NCBI GenBank assembly: GCA_934667465.1
Contig: CAKUMG010000375.1
Coordinates: 1-6,240 of the forward strand
Length of the DNA stretch: 6,240 nt
Origin: an uncultured Actinoplanes sp.
Lineage (GTDB): Bacteria > Actinomycetota > Actinomycetes > Mycobacteriales > Micromonosporaceae
Reading direction: 5' to 3'
Part shown: piece after piece, positions 1-6,057 of the stretch
Layout of the letters: every line of letters begins with the position of its first letter
How positions within the stretch are numbered: position 1 is the stretch's first letter
The notes under the pieces: generated by a model
What the model saw: only the letters and a program-made list of their open reading frames with translations
What the model was told of the DNA's origin: nothing
Database searches by the model: none
Made by a program: the position numbers and the translations under genes

Positions 1-660
1 GTGGAAGGCCAGCGAGGCCAGGATGGCCGCCTTGGCCGCGGCGTCGAAGCCCTCGACGTCGGCGGTCGGGTCGGCCTCGGCGTAGCCCAGCTCGGTGGCC
101 TCGTCGAGCGCCTCGCCGAACCCGGCGCCGGAGGAGTCCATGGACGACAGGATGAAGTTGGTCGTGCCGTTCACGATGCCGGTGACCCGGGTGACCCTGT
201 CCCCGTGCAGCGACTCGCGCAGCGGGCGCAGCAGCGGGATCGCGCCGGCCACGGACGCCTCGTAGTAGAGGTCGGCACCGCCCTCGGCGGCGGCGTCGTG
301 CAGCGCGGCGCCGTCCTCGGCGAGCAGCGCCTTGTTCGCCGTGACCACACTCTTGCCGGCCCGCAGCGCCTCGGTCAGCCAGGTGCGGGACGGCTCGATG
401 CCGCCCACCACCTCGATGACCACGTCCACGTCGTCCCGCTTGACCAGGCCGAGCGCGTCCGTGGTGAACAGCGACGGGTCGACCGGGAGCTCGCCGCGCT
501 CGCGGCCCGGCCGGCGAACGGCGATGCCGACCAGCTCCAGCGGCGCCCCGATCCGGGCCGTCAGATCTTCGGCCTGGTCGTGCAGGAGGCGGACCACCTC
601 GCTGCCGACCGTGCCACAACCGAGCAGAGCGAGGCGGACCGCAGGCTTACCAGAGCTCAT
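1..660 (-). CDS. hom: Homoserine dehydrogenase, N-terminal 220 residues (partial, runs off the left edge)
   Basis: Hom reduces L-aspartate-4-semialdehyde to L-homoserine with NAD(P)H in the cytoplasm, the entry to threonine and methionine synthesis. The visible part starts MSSGKPAVRLALLGCGTVG, with the Rossmann GxGxxG at residues 14-19. VTANK places the conserved catalytic Lys at 110. The dimerisation/substrate region shows YEASVAGAIP (133-142), NGTTN (164-168) and GYAEADPTADVEG (192-204). E195, D206 and K210 match the spacing of the substrate-binding and catalytic residues known in yeast Hom. Family members of this type are about 430 residues, so the end of the catalytic domain and the expected C-terminal ACT domain (threonine feedback) lie outside. 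The ATG overlaps the lysA stop as ATGA. The upstream sequence is only weakly purine-rich, so translation is probably coupled to lysA. No broken frame or missing residue is seen. Confidence 0.97.
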   Translation of the reverse strand, partial: MSSGKPAVRLALLGCGTVGSEVVRLLHDQAEDLTARIGAPLELVGIAVRRPGRERGELPVDPSLFTTDALGLVKRDDVDVVIEVVGGIEPSRTWLTEALRAGKSVVTANKALLAEDGAALHDAAAEGGADLYYEASVAGAIPLLRPLRESLHGDRVTRVTGIVNGTTNFILSSMDSSGAGFGEALDEATELGYAEADPTADVEGFDAAAKAAILASLAFH

Positions 661-2042
661 CCCACATCCAATGCGAGCAGATCGTCTTCGGTCTCCCGGC
701 GCACGATCACGCGAGAGGATCCGTCGCGCACAGCGATCACGGGCGGCCGCGGCACATGGTTGTAGTTGCTGGCCATGCTCCGGCAGTAGGCACCAGTGCC
801 GGGGACCGCGACAAGATCTCCGGGCTGCACGTCGGCGGGCAGGAATTCATCCTTCACGATGATGTCCCCGGACTCGCAATGCTTTCCCACGACACGGGCG
901 AGGATAGGGGGTTCGTGTGACGAGCGTCCTGCCACCGTCGCCGAGTACGACGCGTCGTAGAGCGCCGTGCGGATGTTGTCGCTCATCCCGCCGTCGACGC
1001 TGACGTAGGTGCGGAGACCGTCGACGTCCTTGACGGTCCCGACCTCGTACAACGTGAAGACCGACGGTCCCACGATGGCCCGGCCCGGCTCGATCGAGAG
1101 CTTGGGCACGCGCAGCGCGGCCATCTCGCACTCGCCCTCGATGATCTTGTTGATCCGCTTCGCCAGGTCGGCCGCCGATGAGGGGTCGTCCTGCGTCGTG
1201 TACGCGATGCCGAAGCCGCCGCCCAGGTCCAGCTCGGGCAGCTCGACCCCGCGCGCGTCACGGATCTGCGCCTGCAGCTCCACCACCCGCCGCGCGGCCA
1301 CCTCGAACCCGGACGTGTCGAAGATCTGCGAGCCGATGTGCGAGTGCAGCCCCCGCAGGTCGAGCACGCCGTCGTCGAGCACCCGGGTCGCGGCCTCGAA
1401 CGCGGCGCCCCCGGCCAGCGAGAACCCGAACTTCTGGTCCTCGTGCGCGGTCGCGATGAACTCGTGGGTGTGCGCCTCGACGCCGACGGTGACCCGGATC
1501 AGCACGGCCGGGCGGGTGCCCGCCTCGCGCGCCAGCACGGTCAGCCGGTCGATCTCGTGGAACGAGTCCAGGACGATCCGGCCCACGCCGGCCTCCAGCG
1601 CGCGGCGCAGCTCGGACACGGACTTGTTGTTGCCGTGGAAGCCGATGCGCTCCGGCGGGAAGCCCGCCGCCAGCGCCACGGCCAGCTCACCACCCGTACA
1701 GACGTCGAGGAAGAGCCCCTCCTCGGCCACGACCTTGACGACGGCCTTGCAGAGGAACGACTTGCCCGCGTAGTAGACGTCGGCACCCGCGAAGGCGGAC
1801 GAGAAGTCCCGGCAGCGGGTGCGCAGGTCGTCCTCGTCGAGGAAGTACGCCGGCGTGCCGTACTCCTCGGCCAGGTCGAGCACGCTGACGCCGCCGACCT
1901 CCAGCGACCCGGTGTTGTCGCGGCGCACCGTGCGCGGCCAGAGCTCCGGCACGAGCGCGTTGACGTCCTTCGGCTCACGCAGCCAGGCCGGTCCCTTGGT
2001 GCCGAGTTCGCCGTGCAGCGCCCCGGCCTCGTGTGCGCGCAT
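657..2042 (-). CDS. lysA: Diaminopimelate decarboxylase
   Basis: LysA is a PLP enzyme that decarboxylates meso-2,6-diaminopimelate to L-lysine, the last step of lysine synthesis. It also draws on the diaminopimelate pool used for peptidoglycan. The 461 residues are normal length for actinobacteria. The fold-III alanine-racemase-like barrel carries YYAGKS, with the PLP Schiff-base Lys at 94. It also has the HSHIGSQ motif (233-239), the PLP-phosphate glycine loop GGGFG (274-278) and EPGR (318-321). CESGD (389-393) contains the Cys that completes the partner subunit's active site in the dimer, followed by GAYC (417-420). About 45 N-terminal residues precede the conserved core, as in other actinobacterial LysA. 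The ATG lies 3 nt after the argS stop. Its ribosome binding site, GAGAGGA, is formed by the last argS codons with 8 nt spacing. The gene is cotranscribed with argS and hom. Confidence 0.98.
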   Translation of the reverse strand: MRAHEAGALHGELGTKGPAWLREPKDVNALVPELWPRTVRRDNTGSLEVGGVSVLDLAEEYGTPAYFLDEDDLRTRCRDFSSAFAGADVYYAGKSFLCKAVVKVVAEEGLFLDVCTGGELAVALAAGFPPERIGFHGNNKSVSELRRALEAGVGRIVLDSFHEIDRLTVLAREAGTRPAVLIRVTVGVEAHTHEFIATAHEDQKFGFSLAGGAAFEAATRVLDDGVLDLRGLHSHIGSQIFDTSGFEVAARRVVELQAQIRDARGVELPELDLGGGFGIAYTTQDDPSSAADLAKRINKIIEGECEMAALRVPKLSIEPGRAIVGPSVFTLYEVGTVKDVDGLRTYVSVDGGMSDNIRTALYDASYSATVAGRSSHEPPILARVVGKHCESGDIIVKDEFLPADVQPGDLVAVPGTGAYCRSMASNYNHVPRPPVIAVRDGSSRVIVRRETEDDLLALDVG

Positions 2043-2045
2043 GTC

Positions 2046-3710
2046 CTACATCCTCTCGGGCGCGGAGACGCCCAGCAGTGCCAAACCGTTGGCAATCACC
2101 GTTCGGGTGGCGTCGTTCAGCCACAGGCGTGCCTTCTGGAGGTCGGTGATCGGCTCGTCGCCCATCGGCAGGACGCGGCACTTGTCGTAGAAGCGGTGGT
2201 AGTCGCCGGCCAGGTCCTCGAGATAGCGGGCGACGCGGTGCGGCTCGCGCAGCTCGGCCGCGCTCGCCACGACGGCCGGGTATTCGCCGAGCGCCTTGAG
2301 GAGGTCGTTCTCCTTCTCGTGCGCCAGCAGCTCCGGCTTGAAATCGGCGGCGTCGCCCCGGGTCAGCCCCACCTCGGCGGCGTTGCGCGACACGCTGGCC
2401 GTGCGGGCGCCGACATACTGCACGTAGTAGACCGGGTTGTCGTTCTTCGCCTTGGTCCACCGCTCGATGTCGATGTCGATCGGCGAGTCGGACGAGTAGC
2501 GCGCCAGGGCGTAGCGGGTGGCGTCGACGCCGAGCGCGTCGACGAAGTCCTCCAGGGTCACCACCGTGCCGGCGCGCTTGCTCATCCGCACGGGCTCACC
2601 GTCGCGTACCAGATTGACCAGCTGGCCGATCAGGATCTCGAGGTTGACCTTCGGGTCGTCGCCGAAACACGCGGACATGGCCTTCATCCGGCCGATGTAA
2701 CCGTGGTGGTCGGCGCCCAGCATGATCACGACCTTGTCGAAACCACGCTTGCGCTTGTCCAGGTAGTAGGCGCAGTCCGCGGCGAAGTAGGTCCAGTCGC
2801 CGTCCGACTTGCGCAGGACCCGGTCCTTGTCGTCGCCGAACTCGCTGGTGCGCAGCCAGGTCGCGCCGTCGCGCTCCTCGATGTGACCCTGCTCGCGCAG
2901 CCGGTCCAGGGCCTCCTGGAGCTCGCCGCGGTCGTGCAGGTCCTTCTCGTTGAAGTACGTGTCGAAGCGCACGCCGAAGTCGGCCAGCGACTGCTTGATC
3001 TCGGCGAACATCAGCTCGACGCCCACCTGCCGGAAGGTCTCCAGCGCCCGTTCTTCCTCCATCTGAAGGACGGCGGGCTGCTTGGCCGTCACCGCGGACG
3101 CGATCTCGGCGATGTAGGCGCCGCCGTAGCCGTCCTCGGGGGCGGGCTCGCCCTTGGCCGCCGCGTGGAGCGACTTGGCGAACCGGTCGATCTGGGATCC
3201 GGCGTCGTTGAAGTAGTACTCGGTGCCGACCTCGGCGCCCGAGGCGCGGAGCAGGCGGGAGAGCGCGTCGCCGACGGCCGCCCACCGGACACCACCGATG
3301 TGCACGGGGCCCGTGGGGTTGGCGGAGACGAACTCGAGGTTGATGCGCTCGCCGGCGAGGTGCTTCGTGTGCCCGTACGCCTCTCCGGCCAGCACGATGT
3401 CGCGCGCGAGCACCCCGGCGGCGGCGGCGTCGAGCCGGATGTTGAGGAAGCCGGGCCCGGCGATCTCCACCGACTTGATCCCCGGCTGCCCGCCCAGCTC
3501 CTCGGCGAGCGCGGCGGCGAACTCGCGCGGCGGCACGCCGGCCTTCTTGGCCAGCTGCAGCGCCATCGTCGAGGCGTAGTCGCCGTGCTCGGGGTTGCGG
3601 GGGCGCTCCACCGTCGTCGTCGCCGGCAGGAGCGAGACGTCGAGGCCGCGAGTGACGAAAACAGCACGCGCGGCTGTGAGAACGGTGGCAGCGAGGTCAG
3701 CGGGAGTCAC
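2046..3710 (-). CDS. argS: Arginyl-tRNA synthetase
   Basis: This cytosolic class Ia synthetase charges tRNA-Arg with arginine and needs the tRNA for amino-acid activation. Length is 554 residues, typical for the family. In order: the N-terminal Add-1 domain that contacts the tRNA elbow (about 1-90, ending GPGFLNIRL), then a Rossmann core opening with [11 protein letters not shown] (130-140, the HIGH signature as HIGG). LGADHHGY follows at 331-338, and RMSKRAG at 375-381 takes the KMSKS place. The C-terminal DALR anticodon-binding helical domain starts near [12 protein letters not shown] (425-436), and the protein ends in the family's usual PERM. The HIGG and MSKR variants are normal for actinobacterial ArgRS. 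The GTG at 3710 is chosen because MTPADLA matches the family N-terminus. The only nearby ATG (3718) is out of frame and stops after three codons. No strong Shine-Dalgarno precedes it; a leaderless transcript is possible. Confidence 0.97.
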   Translation of the reverse strand: MTPADLAATVLTAARAVFVTRGLDVSLLPATTTVERPRNPEHGDYASTMALQLAKKAGVPPREFAAALAEELGGQPGIKSVEIAGPGFLNIRLDAAAAGVLARDIVLAGEAYGHTKHLAGERINLEFVSANPTGPVHIGGVRWAAVGDALSRLLRASGAEVGTEYYFNDAGSQIDRFAKSLHAAAKGEPAPEDGYGGAYIAEIASAVTAKQPAVLQMEEERALETFRQVGVELMFAEIKQSLADFGVRFDTYFNEKDLHDRGELQEALDRLREQGHIEERDGATWLRTSEFGDDKDRVLRKSDGDWTYFAADCAYYLDKRKRGFDKVVIMLGADHHGYIGRMKAMSACFGDDPKVNLEILIGQLVNLVRDGEPVRMSKRAGTVVTLEDFVDALGVDATRYALARYSSDSPIDIDIERWTKAKNDNPVYYVQYVGARTASVSRNAAEVGLTRGDAADFKPELLAHEKENDLLKALGEYPAVVASAAELREPHRVARYLEDLAGDYHRFYDKCRVLPMGDEPITDLQKARLWLNDATRTVIANGLALLGVSAPERM

Positions 3711-3716
3711 CGAGCC

Positions 3717-3722
3717 ATGCTA
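3717..3722 (-). promoter_or_regulatory. Candidate -10 element for argS, compatible with a leaderless transcript
   Basis: Read on the minus strand this is TAGCAT, a match to the actinobacterial TANNNT -10. It sits 6 nt before the argS GTG, so initiation about 7 nt downstream would start at or next to the start codon. That is the arrangement of leaderless actinobacterial genes and would explain the poor Shine-Dalgarno. No convincing -35 is visible 16-19 nt upstream. The call rests on one hexamer and its position. Confidence 0.35.
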
Positions 3723-3728
3723 TCCGGG

Positions 3729-3734
3729 TAGACT
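3729..3734 (+). promoter_or_regulatory. Candidate -10 element for the DUF3105-DUF305 transcript
   Basis: TAGACT fits the TANNNT/TAGRRT pattern of actinobacterial housekeeping promoters. It would start transcription near 3741, giving a 5' leader of roughly 66 nt before the ATG at 3807. The sequence 17-18 nt upstream (around 3705-3711) is only weakly like a -35. The element lies 7 bp from the divergent candidate argS -10, so the two promoters would overlap. Confidence 0.3.
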
Positions 3735-3757
3735 TTGGCGCCCGGCGGCGTATCCAG

Positions 3758-3771
3758 GCTCGCGCGCGAGC
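3758..3771. repeat. Perfect 14-bp palindrome in the leader of the DUF3105 gene
   Basis: GCTCGCGCGCGAGC equals its own reverse complement over all 14 positions. It lies between the candidate promoter and the ATG at 3807. It could be an operator for a dimeric repressor or, less likely without a loop, a leader hairpin. In such GC-rich DNA a run of alternating C and G can be palindromic by chance, so function is uncertain. Confidence 0.4.
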
Positions 3772-3806
3772 TCGGCGCGACCATCCCCATGAATTGACGA
3801 GGCACG

Positions 3807-4610
3807 ATGAGTATGAGCACCCCGGGGCCCGAGCGGGTTCCCTCCACCGTCAAGGTCGGCAAGACCTCCGGTCAGGGCAAGCCGCCCGCCGGCAAGGGCG
3901 CTCCCAAGCCCGGCGGTTCCCGGCCCGGCGGCAAGGGCCAGCCCGGCAAGGGCGGCAAGGGCCGCAAGGTCACCCCGGTCAAGGTCAGCGGCGGGCGCAA
4001 CTGGGGCCCGATCGCGGTGGCCGGCGTCGTCGTGCTGCTCGCCGTCGGCATCATCGGCTACGGCGTGTTCGCCTCGATGAAGGGCAGCGCCACCTGGGAG
4101 GAGCGCGCCGGCGCCATCGAGGGCATCACGAACTACCGCGCCCAGAAGAACCCGGCGATCGACTCGCAGAACCACAAGGACGGCGCGCTGACCTACGTCA
4201 CCAACCCGCCCGTCGGCGGCGACCACAACGCCGTGTGGCAGAACTGCATGGGCGACGTCTACAGCGAGCCCATCGCCAACGAGCACGCGGTGCACAGCCT
4301 CGAGCACGGCGCGGTCTGGGTGACGTACAAGCAGGGTCTCGCGGCCGACCAGGTCGCCAAGCTGGCCGAGAAGGTCCAGGGCCAGGACTACATGTTCATG
4401 AGCCCGATCGCCGGCCTCGACTCGAACATCTCGCTGCAGGTCTGGGGCTACCAGCTCAAGCTCGAGAACGCCGACGACGCCCGCTTCGACGAGTTCGTCC
4501 GGGCGCTGCGCAACAACGCCACGCTCGAGCCGCAGGCGGCCTGCTCCGGCGGCAACACCAGCACCGGCCCGATCACGGCCACCGCGGGCGGCACCCCGAT
4601 GGGCAACTGA
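3807..4610 (+). CDS. DUF3105 domain membrane-anchored protein
   Basis: A 267-residue protein of unproven function. Residues 11-64 form a low-complexity Gly/Lys/Pro tail with 13 basic and no acidic residues. One membrane segment follows (about 66-88, WGPIAVAGVVVLLAVGIIGY), then a C-terminal domain (about 95-250) placed outside by the positive-inside rule. The domain shows the DUF3105 pattern: NPPVGGDHNAVWQNCMGDVY (133-152), then NEHAVHSLEHGAVWVTY (158-174) with H163, E166 and H167, and a C-terminal EPQAACSGG. C147 and C246 could form a disulfide; the His/Glu cluster could bind metal. The ATG at 3807 has GAGG only 4 nt upstream. A second ATG two codons later (3813) would give 10 nt spacing, so either may be used. 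The stop overlaps the next ATG as TGATG, so the DUF305 gene is translationally coupled. The family call is firm from motifs; the role is not known. Confidence 0.9.
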   Translation: MSMSTPGPERVPSTVKVGKTSGQGKPPAGKGAPKPGGSRPGGKGQPGKGGKGRKVTPVKVSGGRNWGPIAVAGVVVLLAVGIIGYGVFASMKGSATWEERAGAIEGITNYRAQKNPAIDSQNHKDGALTYVTNPPVGGDHNAVWQNCMGDVYSEPIANEHAVHSLEHGAVWVTYKQGLAADQVAKLAEKVQGQDYMFMSPIAGLDSNISLQVWGYQLKLENADDARFDEFVRALRNNATLEPQAACSGGNTSTGPITATAGGTPMGN

Positions 4611-5281
4611 TGACGGTCTCCACCGACCCGGCCGCGGCGCCCTCGGACGCCGCGCCGGTCAACGGCGCCACCCCGCACGGCCCGCTGCGGTTCGGGGTGG
4701 GCTGGCTCGCCGGTGTCCTGATCTTCGGCCTGGTGGTCGGCATCGCCGGCGCGCTGCTCATCCCGCGGCTGGTCCTGACCCCGGGCGACACGTCCCCCGA
4801 GGCGGGCTTCCTGCGCGACATGAGCACCCACCACGCCCAGGCGGTGGAGATGTCGATGATCGCCCACGCGGCCTCGACCAACGCGTCGATCGTCACCCTG
4901 TCCAACGACATCGCGCTCACCCAGCAGGGCCAGAAGGGCATGATGCAGACCTGGCTGCGCTCCTGGCACCTCGACCCCACCGGCACCGAGAAGCCGATGG
5001 CGTGGATGCCCGACGCGCAGGGCTCGGTGCAGAACGGCCTGATGCCGGGCATGGCCACGCCGGAGCAGATGGAGACGCTGCGCGAGGCCGCCAGCCCCGA
5101 CCTGGACGTGCAGTTCCTGACCCTGATGCGCGCGCATCACCTGGGCGGCATCCACATGGCCCAGGGCATCGTCGAGCAGTCCGACAACGACGACGTGGTC
5201 TGGCTGGCCGGCACGATGATCCGCGGGCAGCAGAGCGAGCTCAACCTGATCGACCAGTTGCTGGCCAAGCTCCAACCCTGA
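4610..5281 (+). CDS. DUF305 family membrane-anchored protein (possible metal-binding, ferritin-like helices)
   Basis: A 223-residue protein with a short cytoplasmic N-terminus, one membrane segment (about 32-55, WLAGVLIFGLVVGIAGALLI) and an external helical DUF305 domain (about 62-222). Two similar helices carry the signature: FLRDMSTHHAQAVEMSMIA (67-85) and FLTLMRAHHLGGIHMAQ (169-185). They supply H74, H75, E80, M81, M83, H176, H177, H182 and M183. Further Met residues lie between (GLMPGMATPEQM, 143-154). As established knowledge, DUF305 includes CopM, a copper-binding protein of Synechocystis; copper or other metal binding here is inference from the ligand pattern. The ATG overlaps the DUF3105 stop by one base. 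An open frame in phase begins at a TTG at 3794, but that is only the out-of-frame reading of the upstream gene. A strong hairpin begins 16 nt after the stop, closing a two-gene transcript. Confidence 0.93.
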   Translation: MTVSTDPAAAPSDAAPVNGATPHGPLRFGVGWLAGVLIFGLVVGIAGALLIPRLVLTPGDTSPEAGFLRDMSTHHAQAVEMSMIAHAASTNASIVTLSNDIALTQQGQKGMMQTWLRSWHLDPTGTEKPMAWMPDAQGSVQNGLMPGMATPEQMETLREAASPDLDVQFLTLMRAHHLGGIHMAQGIVEQSDNDDVVWLAGTMIRGQQSELNLIDQLLAKLQP

Positions 5282-5296
5282 GCTCCGGCTCTCCTG

Positions 5297-5332
5297 ACGC
5301 CCGCCCTCCCCGCCGCCGGGGAGGGCGGGCGT
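5297..5332 (+). terminator. Rho-independent-like terminator after the DUF305 gene
   Basis: A perfect 15-bp stem (5297-5311 with 5318-5332) closes a 6-nt loop GCCGCC. The downstream side ends GTTTCC, so the T tract is only three bases, usual for actinobacterial terminators. It lies 16 nt after the stop codon and separates the DUF3105-DUF305 pair from the stress genes. Confidence 0.85.
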
Positions 5333-5367
5333 TTCCAGTTGTCACCCGCCGGGGCGCACGGTGCGGT

Positions 5368-5410
5368 CTGACACAGAACTGTCATGTGTGATTTCCGGGC
5401 CGATCGGAAA
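5368..5410. promoter_or_regulatory. Cluster of short inverted repeats upstream of the GlsB-type gene (possible operator/promoter region)
   Basis: The spacer holds TGACA-N6-TGTCA (5369-5373/5380-5384), the overlapping ACACA-N9-TGTGT (5371-5375/5385-5389) and TTTCCG-N7-CGGAAA (5392-5397/5405-5410). It lies between a terminator and a gene with its own strong ribosome binding site, so it should contain a promoter. I could not fit a clear -35/-10 pair for the housekeeping sigma factor or for a stress sigma factor. The repeats are real; their role as regulator sites is inference. Confidence 0.3.
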
Positions 5411-5461
5411 GTACGTGGGTCGACGGACGCAACACAGCTTCACGGCTCACGGAGGAACACC

Positions 5462-5740
5462 ATGACGGTCACCGGCATCATCACCGCGCTCATCGTCGGC
5501 CTCATCGTCGGCGCGCTCGGCCGCCTCGTCGTACCCGGCAAGCAGAACATCCCGCTCTGGCTCACGCTGGTCATCGGCGTCGTCGCGGCCCTGCTGGGCA
5601 CGGTCCTGGCCCGCGCGATCGGCGTCGGCACCTCGGGCTTCAGCTTCGGCGAGCTCCTCATCCAGGTCGTCCTCGCCGCCGCCGGCGTCGCTCTGGTCGC
5701 GGGCACCTACGGCCGCCGTGGCCGTCGCGCCCTCCGCTGA
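5462..5740 (+). CDS. GlsB/YeaQ/YmgE family stress-response membrane protein (transglycosylase-associated)
   Basis: A 92-residue hydrophobic protein, normal for the family. Three membrane helices are visible: about 5-23 (GIITALIVGLIVGALGRLV), about 31-50 (PLWLTLVIGVVAALLGTVLA) and about 63-82 (GELLIQVVLAAAGVALVAGT). The Gly-rich turn GALGRLVVPGKQ (17-28) is the family signature, and the tail GRRGRRALR is strongly basic and probably cytoplasmic. Members are linked by name and expression to stress responses; the biochemical role is unknown. The ATG at 5462 is chosen because GGAGG (5451-5455) precedes it by 6 nt; the frame extends upstream to an ATG at 5384 without such a site or homology. It lies 79 nt upstream of the CsbD-like gene, with no terminator between, so the two are probably cotranscribed. 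Confidence 0.93.
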   Translation: MTVTGIITALIVGLIVGALGRLVVPGKQNIPLWLTLVIGVVAALLGTVLARAIGVGTSGFSFGELLIQVVLAAAGVALVAGTYGRRGRRALR

Positions 5741-5819
5741 CGCTCGCTCCACCGCACGCTTCACCGTTCCCGCCTCCGCACCTGCTGCGGCGACTTCATC
5801 AACGACGAAGGAGACGATC

Positions 5820-5993
5820 ATGGGATTCGACGACAAGATCGAGAACAAGTCCGAGGAGTTCGGCGGCAAGGCCAAGGAAGGCTTCGGCCGGGCCACCGAC
5901 AACGAGCAGCTCGAGGCCGAGGGCCGGGCCGACCAGTCCACCTCGAAGCTCAAGCAGGCCGGCGAGAAGATCAAGGACGCGTTCAAGTCCTGA
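5820..5993 (+). CDS. CsbD-like small hydrophilic stress protein
   Basis: A 57-residue, highly charged protein beginning MGFDDKIENKSEEFGGKAKE. It carries the CsbD-family core of GGKAKEGFGRATDN (15-28) followed by LEAEGRADQ (31-39). The C-terminal third (SKLKQAGEKIKDAFK) is an amphipathic helix rich in Lys. There is no Cys, Trp or membrane segment. CsbD was named in Bacillus subtilis as a sigma-B controlled general stress protein; its molecular function is not known. The ATG at 5820 has an ideal AAGGAG (5808-5813) with 6 nt spacing. The frame is open back to 5718, but that part overlaps the end of the preceding gene and looks like shadow coding (Ala/Ser/Thr-rich). A strong hairpin follows 14 nt after the stop. 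Confidence 0.92.
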   Translation: MGFDDKIENKSEEFGGKAKEGFGRATDNEQLEAEGRADQSTSKLKQAGEKIKDAFKS

Positions 5994-6007
5994 TCGCCGC
6001 AACCCTT

Positions 6008-6042
6008 CGGGGGCCGCGCACCGGTGCGGAGCGCGGCCCCCG
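6008..6042 (+). terminator. Rho-independent-like terminator after the CsbD-like gene
   Basis: A 12-bp perfect stem, CGGGGGCCGCGC (6008-6019) with its complement (6031-6042), encloses an 11-nt apical part. That part can extend the stem by three more pairs past one A-A mismatch. GTTT follows a few bases downstream. It probably ends the GlsB-CsbD transcript and insulates the tRNA gene. Confidence 0.8.
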
Positions 6043-6057
6043 CAGCGTTTCCCGCGC

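Noticed and set aside
137..376. HIGG and MSKR variants in ArgRS as possible loss of catalytic motifs (residues 137-140 and 376-379 of argS)
   Set aside because: These variants are usual in actinobacterial arginyl-tRNA synthetases and the rest of the protein is intact, so no defect is implied. The coordinates given here are residue numbers, not bases.
1..765. A 254-codon plus-strand open frame at the left edge
   Set aside because: It lies opposite hom and the end of lysA, is Arg/Gly/Val-rich without motifs, and the minus strand carries complete homoserine dehydrogenase signatures.
1338..3731. A 797-codon open frame on the plus strand spanning lysA and argS
   Set aside because: It is antisense to two unmistakable genes, crosses their junction, has no recognisable domain, and its Val/Asp/His/Arg/Gly-rich composition is what GC-biased codons give when read backwards.
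3794..3799. TTGACG as a -35 element
   Set aside because: It lies 8 nt before the DUF3105 start, so its -10 would fall inside the coding sequence, and none is visible there.
4448..5275. A 275-codon minus-strand open frame opposite the DUF305 gene
   Set aside because: It mirrors the DUF305 codons, has no ribosome binding site or family match, and starts and stops near the limits of the real gene.
3794..5281. A 495-residue reading from a TTG covering both the DUF3105 and DUF305 genes
   Set aside because: Residues 1-272 are the Arg-rich wrong-frame reading of the DUF3105 gene. Only the part from the ATG at 4610 has family motifs, so this is not a fusion protein.
5384..5461. A 26-residue upstream extension of the GlsB-type protein from an ATG at 5384
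   Set aside because: The extension is charged and unlike the family N-terminus, lacks a ribosome binding site, and covers the inverted repeats, whereas the ATG at 5462 has an ideal GGAGG.
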